Source: Luteococcus japonicus (GTDB taxonomy: Bacteria; Actinomycetota; Actinomycetes; Propionibacteriales; Propionibacteriaceae). Taken from it: a DNA stretch of 64,000 nucleotides. Location: assembly GCF_003752415.1 (NCBI RefSeq), contig NZ_RKHG01000001.1, positions 3,100,001 to 3,164,000 of the forward strand, given 5' to 3'. Below are positions 29,344-38,591 of this stretch, in pieces. The position numbers and the translations under genes were made by a program. Positions within the stretch are counted from its first letter, which is position 1, and the number at the start of each line of letters is the position of its first letter. The notes under the pieces were generated by a model. It had not been told where the DNA came from. It saw only the letters and a program-made list of their open reading frames with translations, and did not search any database.

Positions 29344-30297
29344 TCACACCCAGCCGGGCCAGCGGGTCAGGGGAGCGCCCAGACCCAGCGCCGTCCGTGC
29401 CTGCGCCAGCATCGCGTCCAGTGCTCGGTTGCGGTCTGCCCCCGACGAGGCCGCGGCCACCCTTGCCCACGCGGCCGTCACGTCGTCCTCCAGGAGCGCC
29501 CATGTCGTGCGGGCCTGGGCGACGGACCCGAAGCCACCCGGCATCACATAGCCCAGCTCGGCCGGAGGAATCCCTTGGCCGGCCGCTCGCAGCTGGTCCT
29601 CGACGCGGTCCCGCGCAGCCCACACCTGGACGAGGTGCTTGCGCATCGGCTCGATGAGCTTGTCCGTGCTCGGTATCTGGCCCAGGCCGACCTCCAGCCC
29701 CTCCGCCAGGGCTCGCAGCCTGCTGAGCAGGACGAGCAGCGCGTCAGTGCGGGTACCCACCTCCACGGCGGCAGGGGAGGTCGTGTCATCGACCACCGGC
29801 CTTCCCGGCGACGTGTTGAGGGCGGTGAAGGTGGCCAGCGAGGCGAGGAGCAAGGCTTGCGAGGGGTCCGTGGCGGAGCCCGCTGCCGCGCGATGGGTCT
29901 GCCCGACGCGCGCCTCGAGGGCGCCGATCTTCTTGGACAGGGGCGCCCATGCGGACGCGTCGGCGGGTGGGGAGGGGGTGCCGATGGAGGGGATTCCACC
30001 CAGCCGGTCCAAGGTCTCGACATGTGCAGCGTGCGCGTCGCGGAGCTGCCTCAGCGCCGCGGCCTGGGCAGGGCTGCGCGGGGCCTTCGGCGCGGCCAGC
30101 GCCGCGTCCAGTGCCGCCACGAGCTCCGCCTCGCCCGCCCGTGCCCGCTCCAGGGCGGCGTCTGGGGTGCGGGAGGCGCCGGGGGCGGTACCTCCGCGGG
30201 GCCTGACGGTTGGGCCAGGGGTGCAGCCGGCCACGGCACCCGTCGTCGCGAGCGCCGCGAGGGCGAGGCCGCGTCGGGTCAGGTGGGGCTGGGGCAT
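29344..30297 (-). CDS. DUF4439 lipoprotein with twin-arginine signal
   Basis: 317 aa. The N-terminus has RR (residues 8-9), a hydrophobic stretch and a lipobox ending in Cys25 (VAGC), so it is probably exported and lipid-anchored. A helical middle section is followed by a C-terminal ferritin-like helical bundle of the DUF4439 type (ELGYVMPGGFGSVAQARTTWALLEDDVTAAW). Such genes typically lie between proS and rimP in actinobacteria, as here. There is no Shine-Dalgarno; ATCCTA at 30305-30310 (TAGGAT on the coding strand) is 7 nt before the ATG. The IS481 element begins only 2 bp beyond that hexamer. Function unknown. Confidence 0.8.
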   Translation of the reverse strand: MPQPHLTRRGLALAALATTGAVAGCTPGPTVRPRGGTAPGASRTPDAALERARAGEAELVAALDAALAAPKAPRSPAQAAALRQLRDAHAAHVETLDRLGGIPSIGTPSPPADASAWAPLSKKIGALEARVGQTHRAAAGSATDPSQALLLASLATFTALNTSPGRPVVDDTTSPAAVEVGTRTDALLVLLSRLRALAEGLEVGLGQIPSTDKLIEPMRKHLVQVWAARDRVEDQLRAAGQGIPPAELGYVMPGGFGSVAQARTTWALLEDDVTAAWARVAAASSGADRNRALDAMLAQARTALGLGAPLTRWPGWV

Positions 30298-30312
30298 GCG
30301 CCCGATCCTAGT

Positions 30313-31404
30313 TGTTGGTGGCAGGGACGTTCATGACAGTTTGCGGGTTGACGTGAAGGGAGGACCCCCGTTGGGTTGTGGCTTGTCGAAGGTCACAGAT
30401 GAACAACGGAGGTCCTCATGGCCCACTCTAAAGCCCGTCTGAACGTCAACGGTCGGCGTCTGCTGGTCCAGCGCGTCCGCGAGCAAGGCTGGAAGGTCGC
30501 CCACGCCGCCAAGGCGATGGGAATCTCACGCCAGTGCGCACACCACTGGCTCAAGCGCTACGACCAGCACGGCGAACCAGGTCTGCATGACCGCTCCAGC
30601 CGACCCCGAACCATGCCCCGGCGCACCAACCACCAGGTCGAGGTCCGGGTCCTGGCGCACCGCGCGCTGCACCGGCAGGGCCCAACCCACACCAGCGCCG
30701 CGACCGGTGTTCCCGCGCGCACCGTCTCGGCGATCTGGAAGCGTCATCACATGCCCCCGTTGGCCCACCTCGATCCGATCACCGGAGCAGTGATCCGCGG
30801 CAGCCAGGCCACCACCCGCCGCTACGAACGCGAACACCCCGGTGAGTTGATCCACCTCGATGTCAAGAAGATCGGCAAGATCCCCGACGGTGGAGGCTGG
30901 CGAAGCCGCGGACGGGCCGCGACCAGCGCCGAGAGGAACAAGCGGGCAAAGATCGGCTACGACTACGTCCACGCAGCGGTCGACGACCACACCCGGCTGG
31001 CCTACATCGAGATCCACGACGACGAGAAGGGACCCACCTGCGCTGGTTTCCTCACCCGCGCCGCGGCCTTCTTCGCAGACCACGGCATCACCCGTATCGA
31101 GCGGGTGATCACCGACAATGCCTTCGCCTACCGCAACAGCAGCGACTTCATCGCCGCGGTCGAAGCCCTCGACGCGAAACAGAAGTTCATCAAGCCCCAC
31201 TGCCCCTGGCAAAACGGCAAGGTCGAGCGCCTCAACCGGACCCTGGCAACCGAATGGGCCTACCGACAGCCCTTCACCAGCAACCAAGCACGCCGCGACG
31301 CCCTTGCCGACTGGCTCACGTTCTACAACACTGAACGAGGCCACAGCGCCCTCGGCGGGAAAGCTCCCATCACCCGAGTGTCATGAACCTGTCTGCCACC
31401 AACA
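30313..31404 (+). mobile_element. IS481-family insertion sequence
   Basis: Complete element of about 1.09 kb, bounded by imperfect 26-bp terminal inverted repeats (30313-30338 and 31379-31404; 21-22 of 26 positions match, outer part TGTTGGTGGCAG identical, inner TTCATGACA identical). It carries one transposase gene. The stop codon of the transposase falls inside the right repeat. No convincing target-site duplication was seen. The element looks intact and potentially active. Confidence 0.85.
30418..31386 (+). CDS. IS481-family transposase
   Basis: 322 aa. N-terminal helix-turn-helix (residues about 15-60, AHAAKAMGISRQCAHHWLKRYDQHG) is followed by a DDE integrase core: Asp near 148 in LIHLDVKKIG, Asp near 234 in ITDNAFAY and Glu near 271 in KVERLNRTL. 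The HCPWQNGKVERLNRTL block is characteristic of IS481/IS3-like transposases. Single uninterrupted frame, as is usual for IS481. Confidence 0.95.
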   Translation: MAHSKARLNVNGRRLLVQRVREQGWKVAHAAKAMGISRQCAHHWLKRYDQHGEPGLHDRSSRPRTMPRRTNHQVEVRVLAHRALHRQGPTHTSAATGVPARTVSAIWKRHHMPPLAHLDPITGAVIRGSQATTRRYEREHPGELIHLDVKKIGKIPDGGGWRSRGRAATSAERNKRAKIGYDYVHAAVDDHTRLAYIEIHDDEKGPTCAGFLTRAAAFFADHGITRIERVITDNAFAYRNSSDFIAAVEALDAKQKFIKPHCPWQNGKVERLNRTLATEWAYRQPFTSNQARRDALADWLTFYNTERGHSALGGKAPITRVS

Positions 31405-31720
31405 CCTGATATGGGTGTGGGTTTTGTCAAGAGGGCAGGACGAGGCGCCGCCGGGCTGGATGCCTGGCGGCGCCTCTCCTGTGTTGACCTGAAGTGGATG
31501 TGGTCAGGGGTTTCGCGTGTCTATACGACGGCGATGTCAGTCTGATATTCGCGGGTTGGTTACCGCAGGACGGTGCTTTCGGCTCGGAACGTCACGCGTG
31601 TCTAGGATCGAGCGTCGCCGCCGGTCAGGGCGGCTGCTCATAGGTGTTTCGCGGGTCGTTCCGGTCGCTGCGTCACCCCATGACCGGCCGGTCTTCAGGT
31701 CAAGTTTGTGGGCCTCGACG
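31405..31720. other. Gap between the two IS elements
   Basis: 316 bp with no supported gene. It contains a GC-rich inverted repeat (arms about 31442-31452 and 31466-31476) that could terminate transcription coming from the IS481 side. The end of the IS110 element must lie somewhere within it, but I cannot place that boundary. Confidence 0.4.
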
Positions 31721-32803
31721 TCAGTCGTCGAGGACGGCGAGGGACCAGCACCACCCGGCGAGTTCGCGGGCGATCGCGGCGTTGGCGATGTTGTTGGCCT
31801 TCTTGCGGGCTTTGAACTGGTTCCAGCGATGGTTCAACCGCCGGTTGCCCAGGTCACCGCGGGCCCGGGCAGCCGGGGACGCAAGATCCCAACGGTCACG
31901 GATCGTCTTGCCGGGAACGTAGCGGTGCTGGTGGTGCCAAGCGGCCTCGACCAGCAGCCGCCGGGCATGACCGTTGCCGGTCTTCGTGATCGGACCGAGT
32001 GAGCGTGACTGGCCGGATGAGTTCTCGGACGGGACGAGGCCGACGAAAGATCCGATGGAGTTCCCGGTGAACCGGGTCCAGTCGCCGATCTCGACCGCCA
32101 GACCGAACCCTGTCAGCGTCGAGATCCCCCGCAGACAGCCGAGCCGGTGGATGGTGTTGGTCCAAGGACTGTCGGCAGCCATGGCGGTGATGCGCTCGTC
32201 GAGACGATCACGGCGCGCCGTGATCGTGACAACACTGTCGTAGGCCTCATCGAAGGCGGCCTGGACCAAGGGCGAGTCGAAGTGCTGGCGTTTGAGCCAG
32301 GCGTCATGCGCGTTGCTCCAGGTCTGCCCGCCCGAATAGACGATCCCGTGACGCAGCAGCAGCTTCGACAACCGATGCCTGGCACGCATCAAGTCACTAC
32401 GGCAGTCCTCGCGGGTCCTCACCAGGTCACGAGCAGCCTCGGTCAGCTCATCAGGAACCGCGACCGCAGTGAACGCGTCCAGCCGGAGCAGCATCGAGAG
32501 GTGTTCAGCGTCGATCGCATCAGTCTTCACCCTCGATCCGGCTGGCCTCTGGAGCTTGGACGGCGCGGCGACCACCGTTCGGATGTCATTGCCCAGCAGG
32601 GTCCGGGCCAGACCGTAACCGGTCGGGCCAGCCTCATAGATCGCCGCGGCCGGGCCGGGCAGGGCCTTGATCCAGGCCGTCACTTCCACAGGGTCGGGGC
32701 AGAGTCGGGCTTTGAAGATCTCGCCGGTCTGGACGTCCATCGCATGCGCCACCACGGAGCGGGCATGCACATCCAGACCAACACTCGTACGCTCGGTAAA
32801 CAA
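31721..32803 (-). CDS. IS110-family transposase (DEDD recombinase)
   Basis: 360 aa from the TTG at 32803 (LFTERTSVGLDVHARSVV, the usual N-terminus of this group). The RuvC-like DEDD domain is N-terminal: Asp in VGLDVHARS, Glu in IYEAGPTGYGLA, and Asp pair in VKTDAIDAEHL. The C-terminal Tnp/transposase_20 domain has RLGCLRGISTLTGFGLAVEIGDWTRF, NSSGQSRSLGPITKTGNGHARRLLVEAAWHH with the catalytic serine. A longer frame from ATG 32857 would translate 18 extra residues through a hairpin-rich region that I regard as non-coding. Members recombine DNA guided by an element-encoded bridge RNA (shown for IS621). Confidence 0.92.
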   Translation of the reverse strand: MFTERTSVGLDVHARSVVAHAMDVQTGEIFKARLCPDPVEVTAWIKALPGPAAAIYEAGPTGYGLARTLLGNDIRTVVAAPSKLQRPAGSRVKTDAIDAEHLSMLLRLDAFTAVAVPDELTEAARDLVRTREDCRSDLMRARHRLSKLLLRHGIVYSGGQTWSNAHDAWLKRQHFDSPLVQAAFDEAYDSVVTITARRDRLDERITAMAADSPWTNTIHRLGCLRGISTLTGFGLAVEIGDWTRFTGNSIGSFVGLVPSENSSGQSRSLGPITKTGNGHARRLLVEAAWHHQHRYVPGKTIRDRWDLASPAARARGDLGNRRLNHRWNQFKARKKANNIANAAIARELAGWCWSLAVLDD

Positions 32804-32950
32804 CCGGGGCCTCCCACGTATGTCGGAAAGGCCAGACAGGCCCACCCTGTCCGGCAACCCACGAATCGTTGCGCGGCGAGGCCCCGGCCTGCCAGAGCTC
32901 TCACCCCTGAATCGGGGTCACCCATACCGTCTAGTGGCAGCGCCGGTCCG
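32804..32950 (-). ncRNA. Candidate IS110 bridge-RNA region upstream of transposase
   Basis: Non-coding end of the IS110 element, upstream of the transposase. It contains several consecutive hairpins: arms 32834-32839/32846-32851, 32854-32858/32868-32872 and 32903-32907/32914-32918. In IS110-group elements this position encodes the bridge RNA whose two loops specify donor and target. The assignment is from position and local structure only; the element boundary and loop guides were not resolved. Confidence 0.5.
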
Positions 32951-32961
32951 CCATGATTCGC

Positions 32962-32967
32962 TAGGAT
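32962..32967 (+). promoter_or_regulatory. Probable -10 of the rimP-nusA-infB operon
   Basis: TAGGAT hexamer about 82 nt before the rimP start, giving a leader of roughly 75 nt. It lies just outside the IS110 end, so the operon appears to keep its own promoter despite the insertions. Confidence 0.4.
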
Positions 32968-33048
32968 TGTCCGGATCCCGGTGTCGCACAGGCTCCGGGT
33001 GGACAACCGATCACACAACTGGATCCACAACTGAAAGGTGGCTCGAAC

Positions 33049-33627
33049 GTGAACGAACGCGTCGTGACGCCCCTCATCATGCCGGTCCTCGAGGCATACG
33101 GCCTCGAACTCGACCAGCTCGACATCATCCCGGCCGGCAAACGCAAGGTCTTGCGCATCGCGGTCGACGGCGACGGCCCCAAGGGCCGAGGACCGCTGCT
33201 CGACGACATTGCCCGCGCCACCCGTGACATCTCCGACGCTCTCGACGAGTCTCCCGAGATCGGCGACGCCCCCTTCACCCTCGAGGTGAGTTCGCGTGGC
33301 GTCGGCAAGCCACTGACCGAACCCAAGCACTACCGCCGCAATGTCGGCCGACTCGTGCTGGCCATCCTCGTCGACGGAAGTCAGCTGCGTGGCCGCCTCA
33401 CCGAGGCCACCGACGATTCGATCACCATCACCGTCGAGGCAGAGCCGGGCAAGAAGCTGCCCAAGGGCACCGATCCGGTGCACGTGCTCGCCCACGACGA
33501 GATCAGCAAGGCCACCATCCAGGTGGAGATGAACCGCAAGCATGACCCGGAACTCGACGAGATCGGTGACGACTCCGACGAGCAGGCTGAGGACGACGAC
33601 GAGTCGGCCCTCGAGGAGGAGAACTGA
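33049..33627 (+). CDS. rimP: Ribosome maturation factor RimP
   Basis: 192 aa. N-terminal alpha/beta domain (LEAYGLELDQLDIIPAGKRKVLRIAVDGDG) and the conserved LEVSSRGVGKPLTEPKHYRRNVGR are followed by the Sm-like C-terminal domain. An acidic tail (EEDDDESALEEEN-like, residues ~170-192) is typical of actinobacterial RimP. It assists 30S assembly. GTG start at 33049, AAGGTGG about 8 nt upstream. TGATG overlap with nusA. Confidence 0.95.
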   Translation: MNERVVTPLIMPVLEAYGLELDQLDIIPAGKRKVLRIAVDGDGPKGRGPLLDDIARATRDISDALDESPEIGDAPFTLEVSSRGVGKPLTEPKHYRRNVGRLVLAILVDGSQLRGRLTEATDDSITITVEAEPGKKLPKGTDPVHVLAHDEISKATIQVEMNRKHDPELDEIGDDSDEQAEDDDESALEEEN

Positions 33628-34604
33628 TGGACATCGACATGGCTGCCCTGCGGGCGATCGAGCGTGAGAAGGAGATTCCACTGGACTACCTGATCGAGTC
33701 GCTCGAAGTGGCGATGCTGAATGCCTATGACAAGACCGAGAACCCCGTGCGCGGGGCCAAGGTGGAGCTGGATCGCAAGTCCGGCAAGTTCGCCGTCATG
33801 GTGCCGGAGCGCGACGAGGAGTCCCGCGAGATCGTCGGCTGGTACGACGGCACGCCGGCCGACTTCGGCCGCGTCGCCGCATCCACCGCTCGCCAGGTCA
33901 TCTTCCAGCGCCTGCGCGAGGCCGAGGACGAGCAGAAGTTCGGCCACTTCGCCGCCAGCGAGGGTGACATCATCCTCGGCACCGTGCAGCAGGACCGTGA
34001 CTCCCGCACCATCCGCCTCGACATCGGCAACAAGATGGAGGCGATCATGCCGCTGGCCGAGCAGGCCCCCGGCGAGCAGTACACCCACGGGAAGCGCCTG
34101 CGCGTCTTCGTGGTCAGCGTCCGCAAGGAGTCCAAGGGGCCCCAGGTCGTCGTCTCCCGCACCCACCCCGGGCTGGTGAAGAAGATGTTCGCCCTCGAGG
34201 TGCCGGAGATCGAGCAGGGCGTCGTCGAGATCAAGGAGATCGCCCGCGAGGCCGGTCACCGCACCAAGATCGCCATCGTGAGCCACAATCCCGACGTGTC
34301 CGCCAAGGGTGCCTGCATCGGCCCGATGGGGCAGCGGGTCCGTTCCGTGATGCGTGAGCTCAACGAGGAGAAGATCGACATCATCGACTGGTCCGAGGAC
34401 CCGGCCGAGTTCGTCGCCCAGGCACTGAGCCCCGCGAAGGTCAGCAAGGTGACCGTCGTCGACGCCGCCGCGCGTGCCGCCCGCGTCGTGGTGCCCGACT
34501 ACCAGCTCAGCCTCGCCATCGGGCGCGAGGGGCAGAACGCCCGGCTGGCCGCCCGTCTGACGGGCTGGCGGATCGACATCCGCTCGGATGCCGCACCGGA
34601 GTGA
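33627..34604 (+). CDS. nusA: Transcription termination/antitermination factor NusA
   Basis: 325 aa, the short actinobacterial form without the C-terminal acidic repeats of E. coli NusA. N-terminal RNA-polymerase-binding domain (MAALRAIEREKEIPLDYLIESLEVAML), S1 domain (GDIILGTVQQDRDSRTIRLDIG), then two KH domains (VSHNPDVSAKGACIGPMGQRVRS; PDYQLSLAIGREGQNARLAARLTGW). It modulates pausing, termination and antitermination. Starts with a 1-nt overlap after rimP and overlaps ylxR by 4 nt. Confidence 0.97.
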   Translation: MDIDMAALRAIEREKEIPLDYLIESLEVAMLNAYDKTENPVRGAKVELDRKSGKFAVMVPERDEESREIVGWYDGTPADFGRVAASTARQVIFQRLREAEDEQKFGHFAASEGDIILGTVQQDRDSRTIRLDIGNKMEAIMPLAEQAPGEQYTHGKRLRVFVVSVRKESKGPQVVVSRTHPGLVKKMFALEVPEIEQGVVEIKEIAREAGHRTKIAIVSHNPDVSAKGACIGPMGQRVRSVMRELNEEKIDIIDWSEDPAEFVAQALSPAKVSKVTVVDAAARAARVVVPDYQLSLAIGREGQNARLAARLTGWRIDIRSDAAPE

Positions 34605-34855
34605 GTCCACAGCGCACGTGCATCGGCTGCCGCTTGGTCTGTGACCAAGCGGCGCTGGTGCGCTACGTCCTGGTGGACGGCGTCGTCACGCGCGATGCGC
34701 GACGACGACTGCCCGGCCGTGGGGTGTGGCTGCACGATGACCAGAAGTGCCGCGAACCGGCGCTCCGCAAGGGGGGCTTCGCGCGCGGCTTTCGTCGCCG
34801 GGTGAGTGTCCCCGAGGACCTCTTCGGGCCGGAACCGGTTCGACCTGAGGCGTGA
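34601..34855 (+). CDS. ylxR: YlxR (DUF448) RNA-binding protein
   Basis: 84 aa. The DUF448 signature PQRTCIGCR, then ALVRYVLVDG and LPGRGVWLHDDQKC, characteristic of YlxR, a small nucleoid- or RNA-associated protein always found between nusA and infB. GTG start at 34601 overlaps the nusA stop by 4 nt. Basic C-terminal half (FARGFRRRV). Confidence 0.92.
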   Translation: MSPQRTCIGCRLVCDQAALVRYVLVDGVVTRDARRRLPGRGVWLHDDQKCREPALRKGGFARGFRRRVSVPEDLFGPEPVRPEA

Positions 34856-35049
34856 ACTCGCGGTAGGGTTGAGCCTGCGCGTTCGTCCGGAATCCCCGTG
34901 ACGGATCTACCAAGGGCCCTCCAATTCATGGAGGGCGAACCAGAAAGTGGGCTAGCGCTCATGACCACTCGATGAGTAATCACCAATGAGCATCAACACC
35001 AACTAACTGGTCCGGTAGCCGCGAATAGGCCCGGACCTGAAGGAGAGTA
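34856..35049 (+). promoter_or_regulatory. Leader of infB
   Basis: 194 bp without a gene between ylxR and infB. It holds a short hairpin around GGGCCCTCC...GGAGGGC (about 34913-34930) and AGGAGA just before the infB GTG. It may contain an internal promoter; no confident -10 was picked. Confidence 0.3.
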
Positions 35050-38000
35050 GTGGCAAAGGTCCGTGTCTACGAGCTCGCGAAAGAGCTCGGACTCGAAAGC
35101 AAAGATGTCCTCAAGACGCTGAAGGACATGGGCGAATTCGTCCGGTCCGCGTCTTCCACCATTGAGGCGCCCGTCGTGCGTCGCCTGCGTGACAACCTCA
35201 GCAATGAGGCCGGCGCCGGCAAGCCCGCCGCGAGCGGACAGGCTGCTCCCGCGCAGTCTGCCGCCCCGCGTCCCGGCGCCCCCAAGCCGGGCCAGATGGC
35301 CCGCCCTGCAGCCAAGCCGGCCACCCCGGCTGCACCCGCCACGGCGGAGACCCCGGCCGCGCCGCAGGCTCCCGCGGAGACCCCGCAGCCCGCAGTCGTG
35401 AGGCCGGCCAGCCAGAAGCCGGCCGCGGCCGACAAGCCCGCTCCGGCTCCGGCGCCGGCCCCCGGTGCCCGTCCCGGTGCCCCGCGGCCCGGTCAGCAGT
35501 CGCGTCCCACGACGCCGCCGCCCACCTCGGGTCCCATCACCAGCAACACGCCGCCGGCTCCGGGCCCGCGTTCGTCGGCTCCCCGTCCGGGAGAACAGCG
35601 TCCTTCCGGCCAGACCCCGCGTCCGGCCGCCGCACGCCCCGGCCAGCAGGCACCTCGTCCCGGCGCACCCCGTCCGGGTGCCTCGGGTGGCCTGCCGTCG
35701 GGGGCTCCCGGCGGTGCCACTCCCGGCCAGCGTCGCCCCGGTGGCTCGCGCCCCGGCAACAACCCCTTCGCCTCCTCGCAGGGCATGGGCGCCCGTCGCC
35801 CCCGCCCCGAGGGACAGGGTGGCGGTGCGCCGCGTCCCGGTGCTCCCGCGGGTGCACGTCCCGGTGGTCCTCGCCCCGGTGCCCCGGCAGGTGGCGACAG
35901 CCGCATGCCTCGCCCCGGTGGTAGCGGTGGCTTGCCCGGCATGCCCCGTCCCAACCCGGCGATGATGCCCAAGCAGCAGAATGCAGCCGTCGGTGCGCCC
36001 GCTCGTGGCGGTCGCCCCGGTGGTGGCCCCGGCCGTGGTCGCCCCGGTGGCGGCGGCGGTGGCCGTCCCGGAATGGGTGGTGGCCCCGGTGGTCCGCCCA
36101 CCGGTGGTGGCCGCGGTGGCCGCGGTGGCCGTGGCGGCTCCGGTACCCAGGGCGCCTTCGGACGCGGTGGCCAGGCCGGCCGCGGACGTCGCAAGAGCAA
36201 GAAGCAGCGCAGGCAAGAGTTCAACGAGATGGAGGCACCGTCGATTGGCGGTGTGCGCATCAGGCAGGGTGACGGCCAGATCGTGCGCCTGCGCCGTGGT
36301 GCATCCCTCACGGACCTGGCCGAGAAGATCAAGGTCGAGCCGGCACAGCTGGTGCAGGTGCTGTTCAACCTCGGTGAGATGGTCACGGCCACCCAGTCGG
36401 TGGCCGACGACACCCTCGAGGTGCTGGGCGCCGAGCTCAACTACAAGATCGAGGTCGTCTCCCCGGAGGACGAGGATCGTGAGCTGCTGGCCGGCTTCGA
36501 CCTCGAGTTCGGCGAGGACGACGGCGACGACGAGGACCTCGCGCCCCGTCCGCCGGCCGTCACGGTCATGGGTCACGTCGACCACGGCAAGACCAAGCTG
36601 CTCGACGCGCTGCGAAGCGCGAATGTGCAGGGCGGCGAGGCCGGAGGCATCACCCAGGCCATCGGTGCCTACCAGGTCGAGACCACCGTCGACGAGGAGG
36701 ATCGCAAGATCACCTTCATCGACACCCCCGGTCACGAGGCCTTCACGGCCATGCGTGCCCGTGGCGCCAAGGCCACGGACATCGCCGTGCTCGTGGTGGC
36801 CGCCGATGACGGCGTCATGCCGCAGACCATCGAGGCCCTCAACCACGCCAAGGCGGCCGAGCTGCCCGTCGTGGTGGCGGTCAACAAGGTCGACAAGGAA
36901 GGCGCGGACCCGTCCAAGGTCCGTGGCCAGCTGACCGAGTACGGCCTGGTGCCGGAGGAGTACGGCGGCGACACCATGTTCGTCGACGTCTCCGCCACCG
37001 CGAGGACCGGTCTGGACGAGCTGCTCGAGGCCATCGTGCTGACGGCCGACGCCGAACTGGACCTGCGCGCCAACCCGGACATGCCCGCCCAGGGCGTGGC
37101 CATTGAGGCGCACCTGGACCAGGGCCGCGGCCCCGTCGCGACAGTCCTCATCCAGCGCGGCACGCTGCGCAAGGGTGACTCGATCGTTGCCGGATCGGCC
37201 CATGGCCGTGTCCGCGCCATGATCAACGACAAGGGCGAGAACGTCACCGAGGCTCCGCCCTCGATGCCCGTCCAGGTGCTCGGTCTCACCTCCGTGCCCG
37301 GTGCCGGCGACAACTTCCTGGTCGTCGACGACGACCGGATGGCTCGCCAGATCGCCGACAAGCGCGAGGCCCGCATGCGTGCCGCAGCGCAGGCCAAGGG
37401 TTCGCGTCGCAAGACCCTCGACCAGCTCTTCGAGCAGCTGGAGAAGGGCGAGACGCAGGAGCTGCTGCTCATCCTCAAGGGCGACGGCGCTGGTTCCGTC
37501 GAGGCCCTGGAGGACGCCCTGTCGAAGATCGACGTCGGCGACGAGGTGGACCTGCGCGTCATCGACCGCGGTGTCGGTGCGATCACCGAGACCAATGTCT
37601 CGCTGGCCGCCGCCTCGAAGGCCGTCATCATCGGTTTCAACGTGCGGCCCACGCCGCACGCGACCAAGATGGCGGACAACGAGAACGTGGACGTGCGCTA
37701 CTACTCGGTCATCTACGACGCGATCGACGAGATCGAGGCTGCCCTCAAGGGCATGCTCAAGCCGATCTACGAGGAGAAGGCGATGGGTACCGCGGAGATC
37801 CGCGAGATCTTCCGCAGCTCCAAGTTCGGCAACATCGCCGGCTGCATGGTGCTCGATGGCCACCTCAAGCGAAATGCCAAGGCTCGCCTGGTGCGCGACG
37901 GTGTCGTGGTCCGCGAGACCACCATCGCCTCGCTGCGTCGTGAGAAGGATGACGCCACCGAGGTCCGCGAGGGCTTCGAGTGTGGTCTGACGCTCTCGAA

Positions 38001-38067
38001 CTTCAACGACATCCAGGTCGGTGACCACATCGAGACCTTCGAGATGGTCGAGAAGCCCAGGGACTGA
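35050..38067 (+). CDS. infB: Translation initiation factor IF-2
   Basis: 1005 aa GTPase that delivers fMet-tRNA to the 30S subunit. Order: IF2_N motif ([24 protein letters not shown]), a very long disordered Pro/Ala/Gly/Arg-rich region (about residues 60-385) typical of actinobacteria, a second IF2_N motif ([25 protein letters not shown]), and the G domain with G1 GHVDHGKT (near 508), G3 DTPGHEAF and G4 NKVD. The beta-barrel domains and C2 tRNA-binding domain complete it. GTG start with AGGAGA. The low-complexity region explains long open frames on the opposite strand. Confidence 0.98.
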   Translation: MAKVRVYELAKELGLESKDVLKTLKDMGEFVRSASSTIEAPVVRRLRDNLSNEAGAGKPAASGQAAPAQSAAPRPGAPKPGQMARPAAKPATPAAPATAETPAAPQAPAETPQPAVVRPASQKPAAADKPAPAPAPAPGARPGAPRPGQQSRPTTPPPTSGPITSNTPPAPGPRSSAPRPGEQRPSGQTPRPAAARPGQQAPRPGAPRPGASGGLPSGAPGGATPGQRRPGGSRPGNNPFASSQGMGARRPRPEGQGGGAPRPGAPAGARPGGPRPGAPAGGDSRMPRPGGSGGLPGMPRPNPAMMPKQQNAAVGAPARGGRPGGGPGRGRPGGGGGGRPGMGGGPGGPPTGGGRGGRGGRGGSGTQGAFGRGGQAGRGRRKSKKQRRQEFNEMEAPSIGGVRIRQGDGQIVRLRRGASLTDLAEKIKVEPAQLVQVLFNLGEMVTATQSVADDTLEVLGAELNYKIEVVSPEDEDRELLAGFDLEFGEDDGDDEDLAPRPPAVTVMGHVDHGKTKLLDALRSANVQGGEAGGITQAIGAYQVETTVDEEDRKITFIDTPGHEAFTAMRARGAKATDIAVLVVAADDGVMPQTIEALNHAKAAELPVVVAVNKVDKEGADPSKVRGQLTEYGLVPEEYGGDTMFVDVSATARTGLDELLEAIVLTADAELDLRANPDMPAQGVAIEAHLDQGRGPVATVLIQRGTLRKGDSIVAGSAHGRVRAMINDKGENVTEAPPSMPVQVLGLTSVPGAGDNFLVVDDDRMARQIADKREARMRAAAQAKGSRRKTLDQLFEQLEKGETQELLLILKGDGAGSVEALEDALSKIDVGDEVDLRVIDRGVGAITETNVSLAAASKAVIIGFNVRPTPHATKMADNENVDVRYYSVIYDAIDEIEAALKGMLKPIYEEKAMGTAEIREIFRSSKFGNIAGCMVLDGHLKRNAKARLVRDGVVVRETTIASLRREKDDATEVREGFECGLTLSNFNDIQVGDHIETFEMVEKPRD

Positions 38068-38084
38068 TCCCTGACAACGCAGTA

Positions 38085-38117
38085 CCGTGGGCGGTGACCT
38101 CAGGTCGCCGCCCACGG
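38085..38117 (+). terminator. Hairpin between infB and rbfA
   Basis: Inverted repeat of about 14-15 bp with one G-T pair and a small loop, arms about 38085-38099 and 38103-38117. It lies between infB and rbfA and may partly terminate or stabilise the infB message. Confidence 0.55.
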
Positions 38118-38148
38118 CGCTGTCCGAGAACAACCGAAGGGAGCCACC

Positions 38149-38580
38149 ATGACCAATCCTCGTGTGGCAAAGCTTGCCGACCAGATCAAGATGATCACGG
38201 CAGAGATGCTGGAGCGTCGGATCAAGGACCCGCGCCTGGGTTTCGTCACCGTCACCGACGTGCGGTTGACCGGTGACTCACGGGAGGCGACGGTCTTCTA
38301 CACCGTCTTCACGGAGGAGGAGCCCGGTGGCACCGCCGCGGCGCTGGAATCCGCCAAGGGGCTGATCCGCTCGACGATCGGCAAGAAGCTCGGGCTGCGC
38401 TTCGCGCCCAGCATCGCCTTCATCCCGGATTCGACGCCGGAGGCGGCCGCCGCCATCGAGGACCTGCTGGCGCGTGTCCAGGCCGGCGATGCCGAGCTGG
38501 CCAAGCAGCGTGAGGGCAAGACCTTCGCGGGCGACGCCGACCCGTACAAGCACGACGACGAGGACTCCGAAGAGGACTGA
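38149..38580 (+). CDS. rbfA: 30S ribosome-binding factor A
   Basis: 143 aa. KH-like fold: KLADQIKMITAEMLERRIKDPRLGFVTVTDVRLTGDSREATVFYTVF, then LRFAPSIAFIPDSTPE. It is needed for 16S rRNA maturation and cold adaptation. AAGGGAG precedes the ATG. Acidic C-terminal tail. Position after infB is the usual one. Confidence 0.95.
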   Translation: MTNPRVAKLADQIKMITAEMLERRIKDPRLGFVTVTDVRLTGDSREATVFYTVFTEEEPGGTAAALESAKGLIRSTIGKKLGLRFAPSIAFIPDSTPEAAAAIEDLLARVQAGDAELAKQREGKTFAGDADPYKHDDEDSEED

Positions 38581-38591
38581 GGGCCCAGACC

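Noticed and set aside
31379-31410. Target-site duplication of the IS481 element
   Set aside because: Bases flanking the two inverted repeats do not match convincingly, so no duplication is claimed.
34993-38133. A 1046-codon open frame on the minus strand opposite infB
   Set aside because: It is the complement of the IF-2 gene, including the Thr/Gly-rich mirror of its disordered region; no start signal and no family resemblance.
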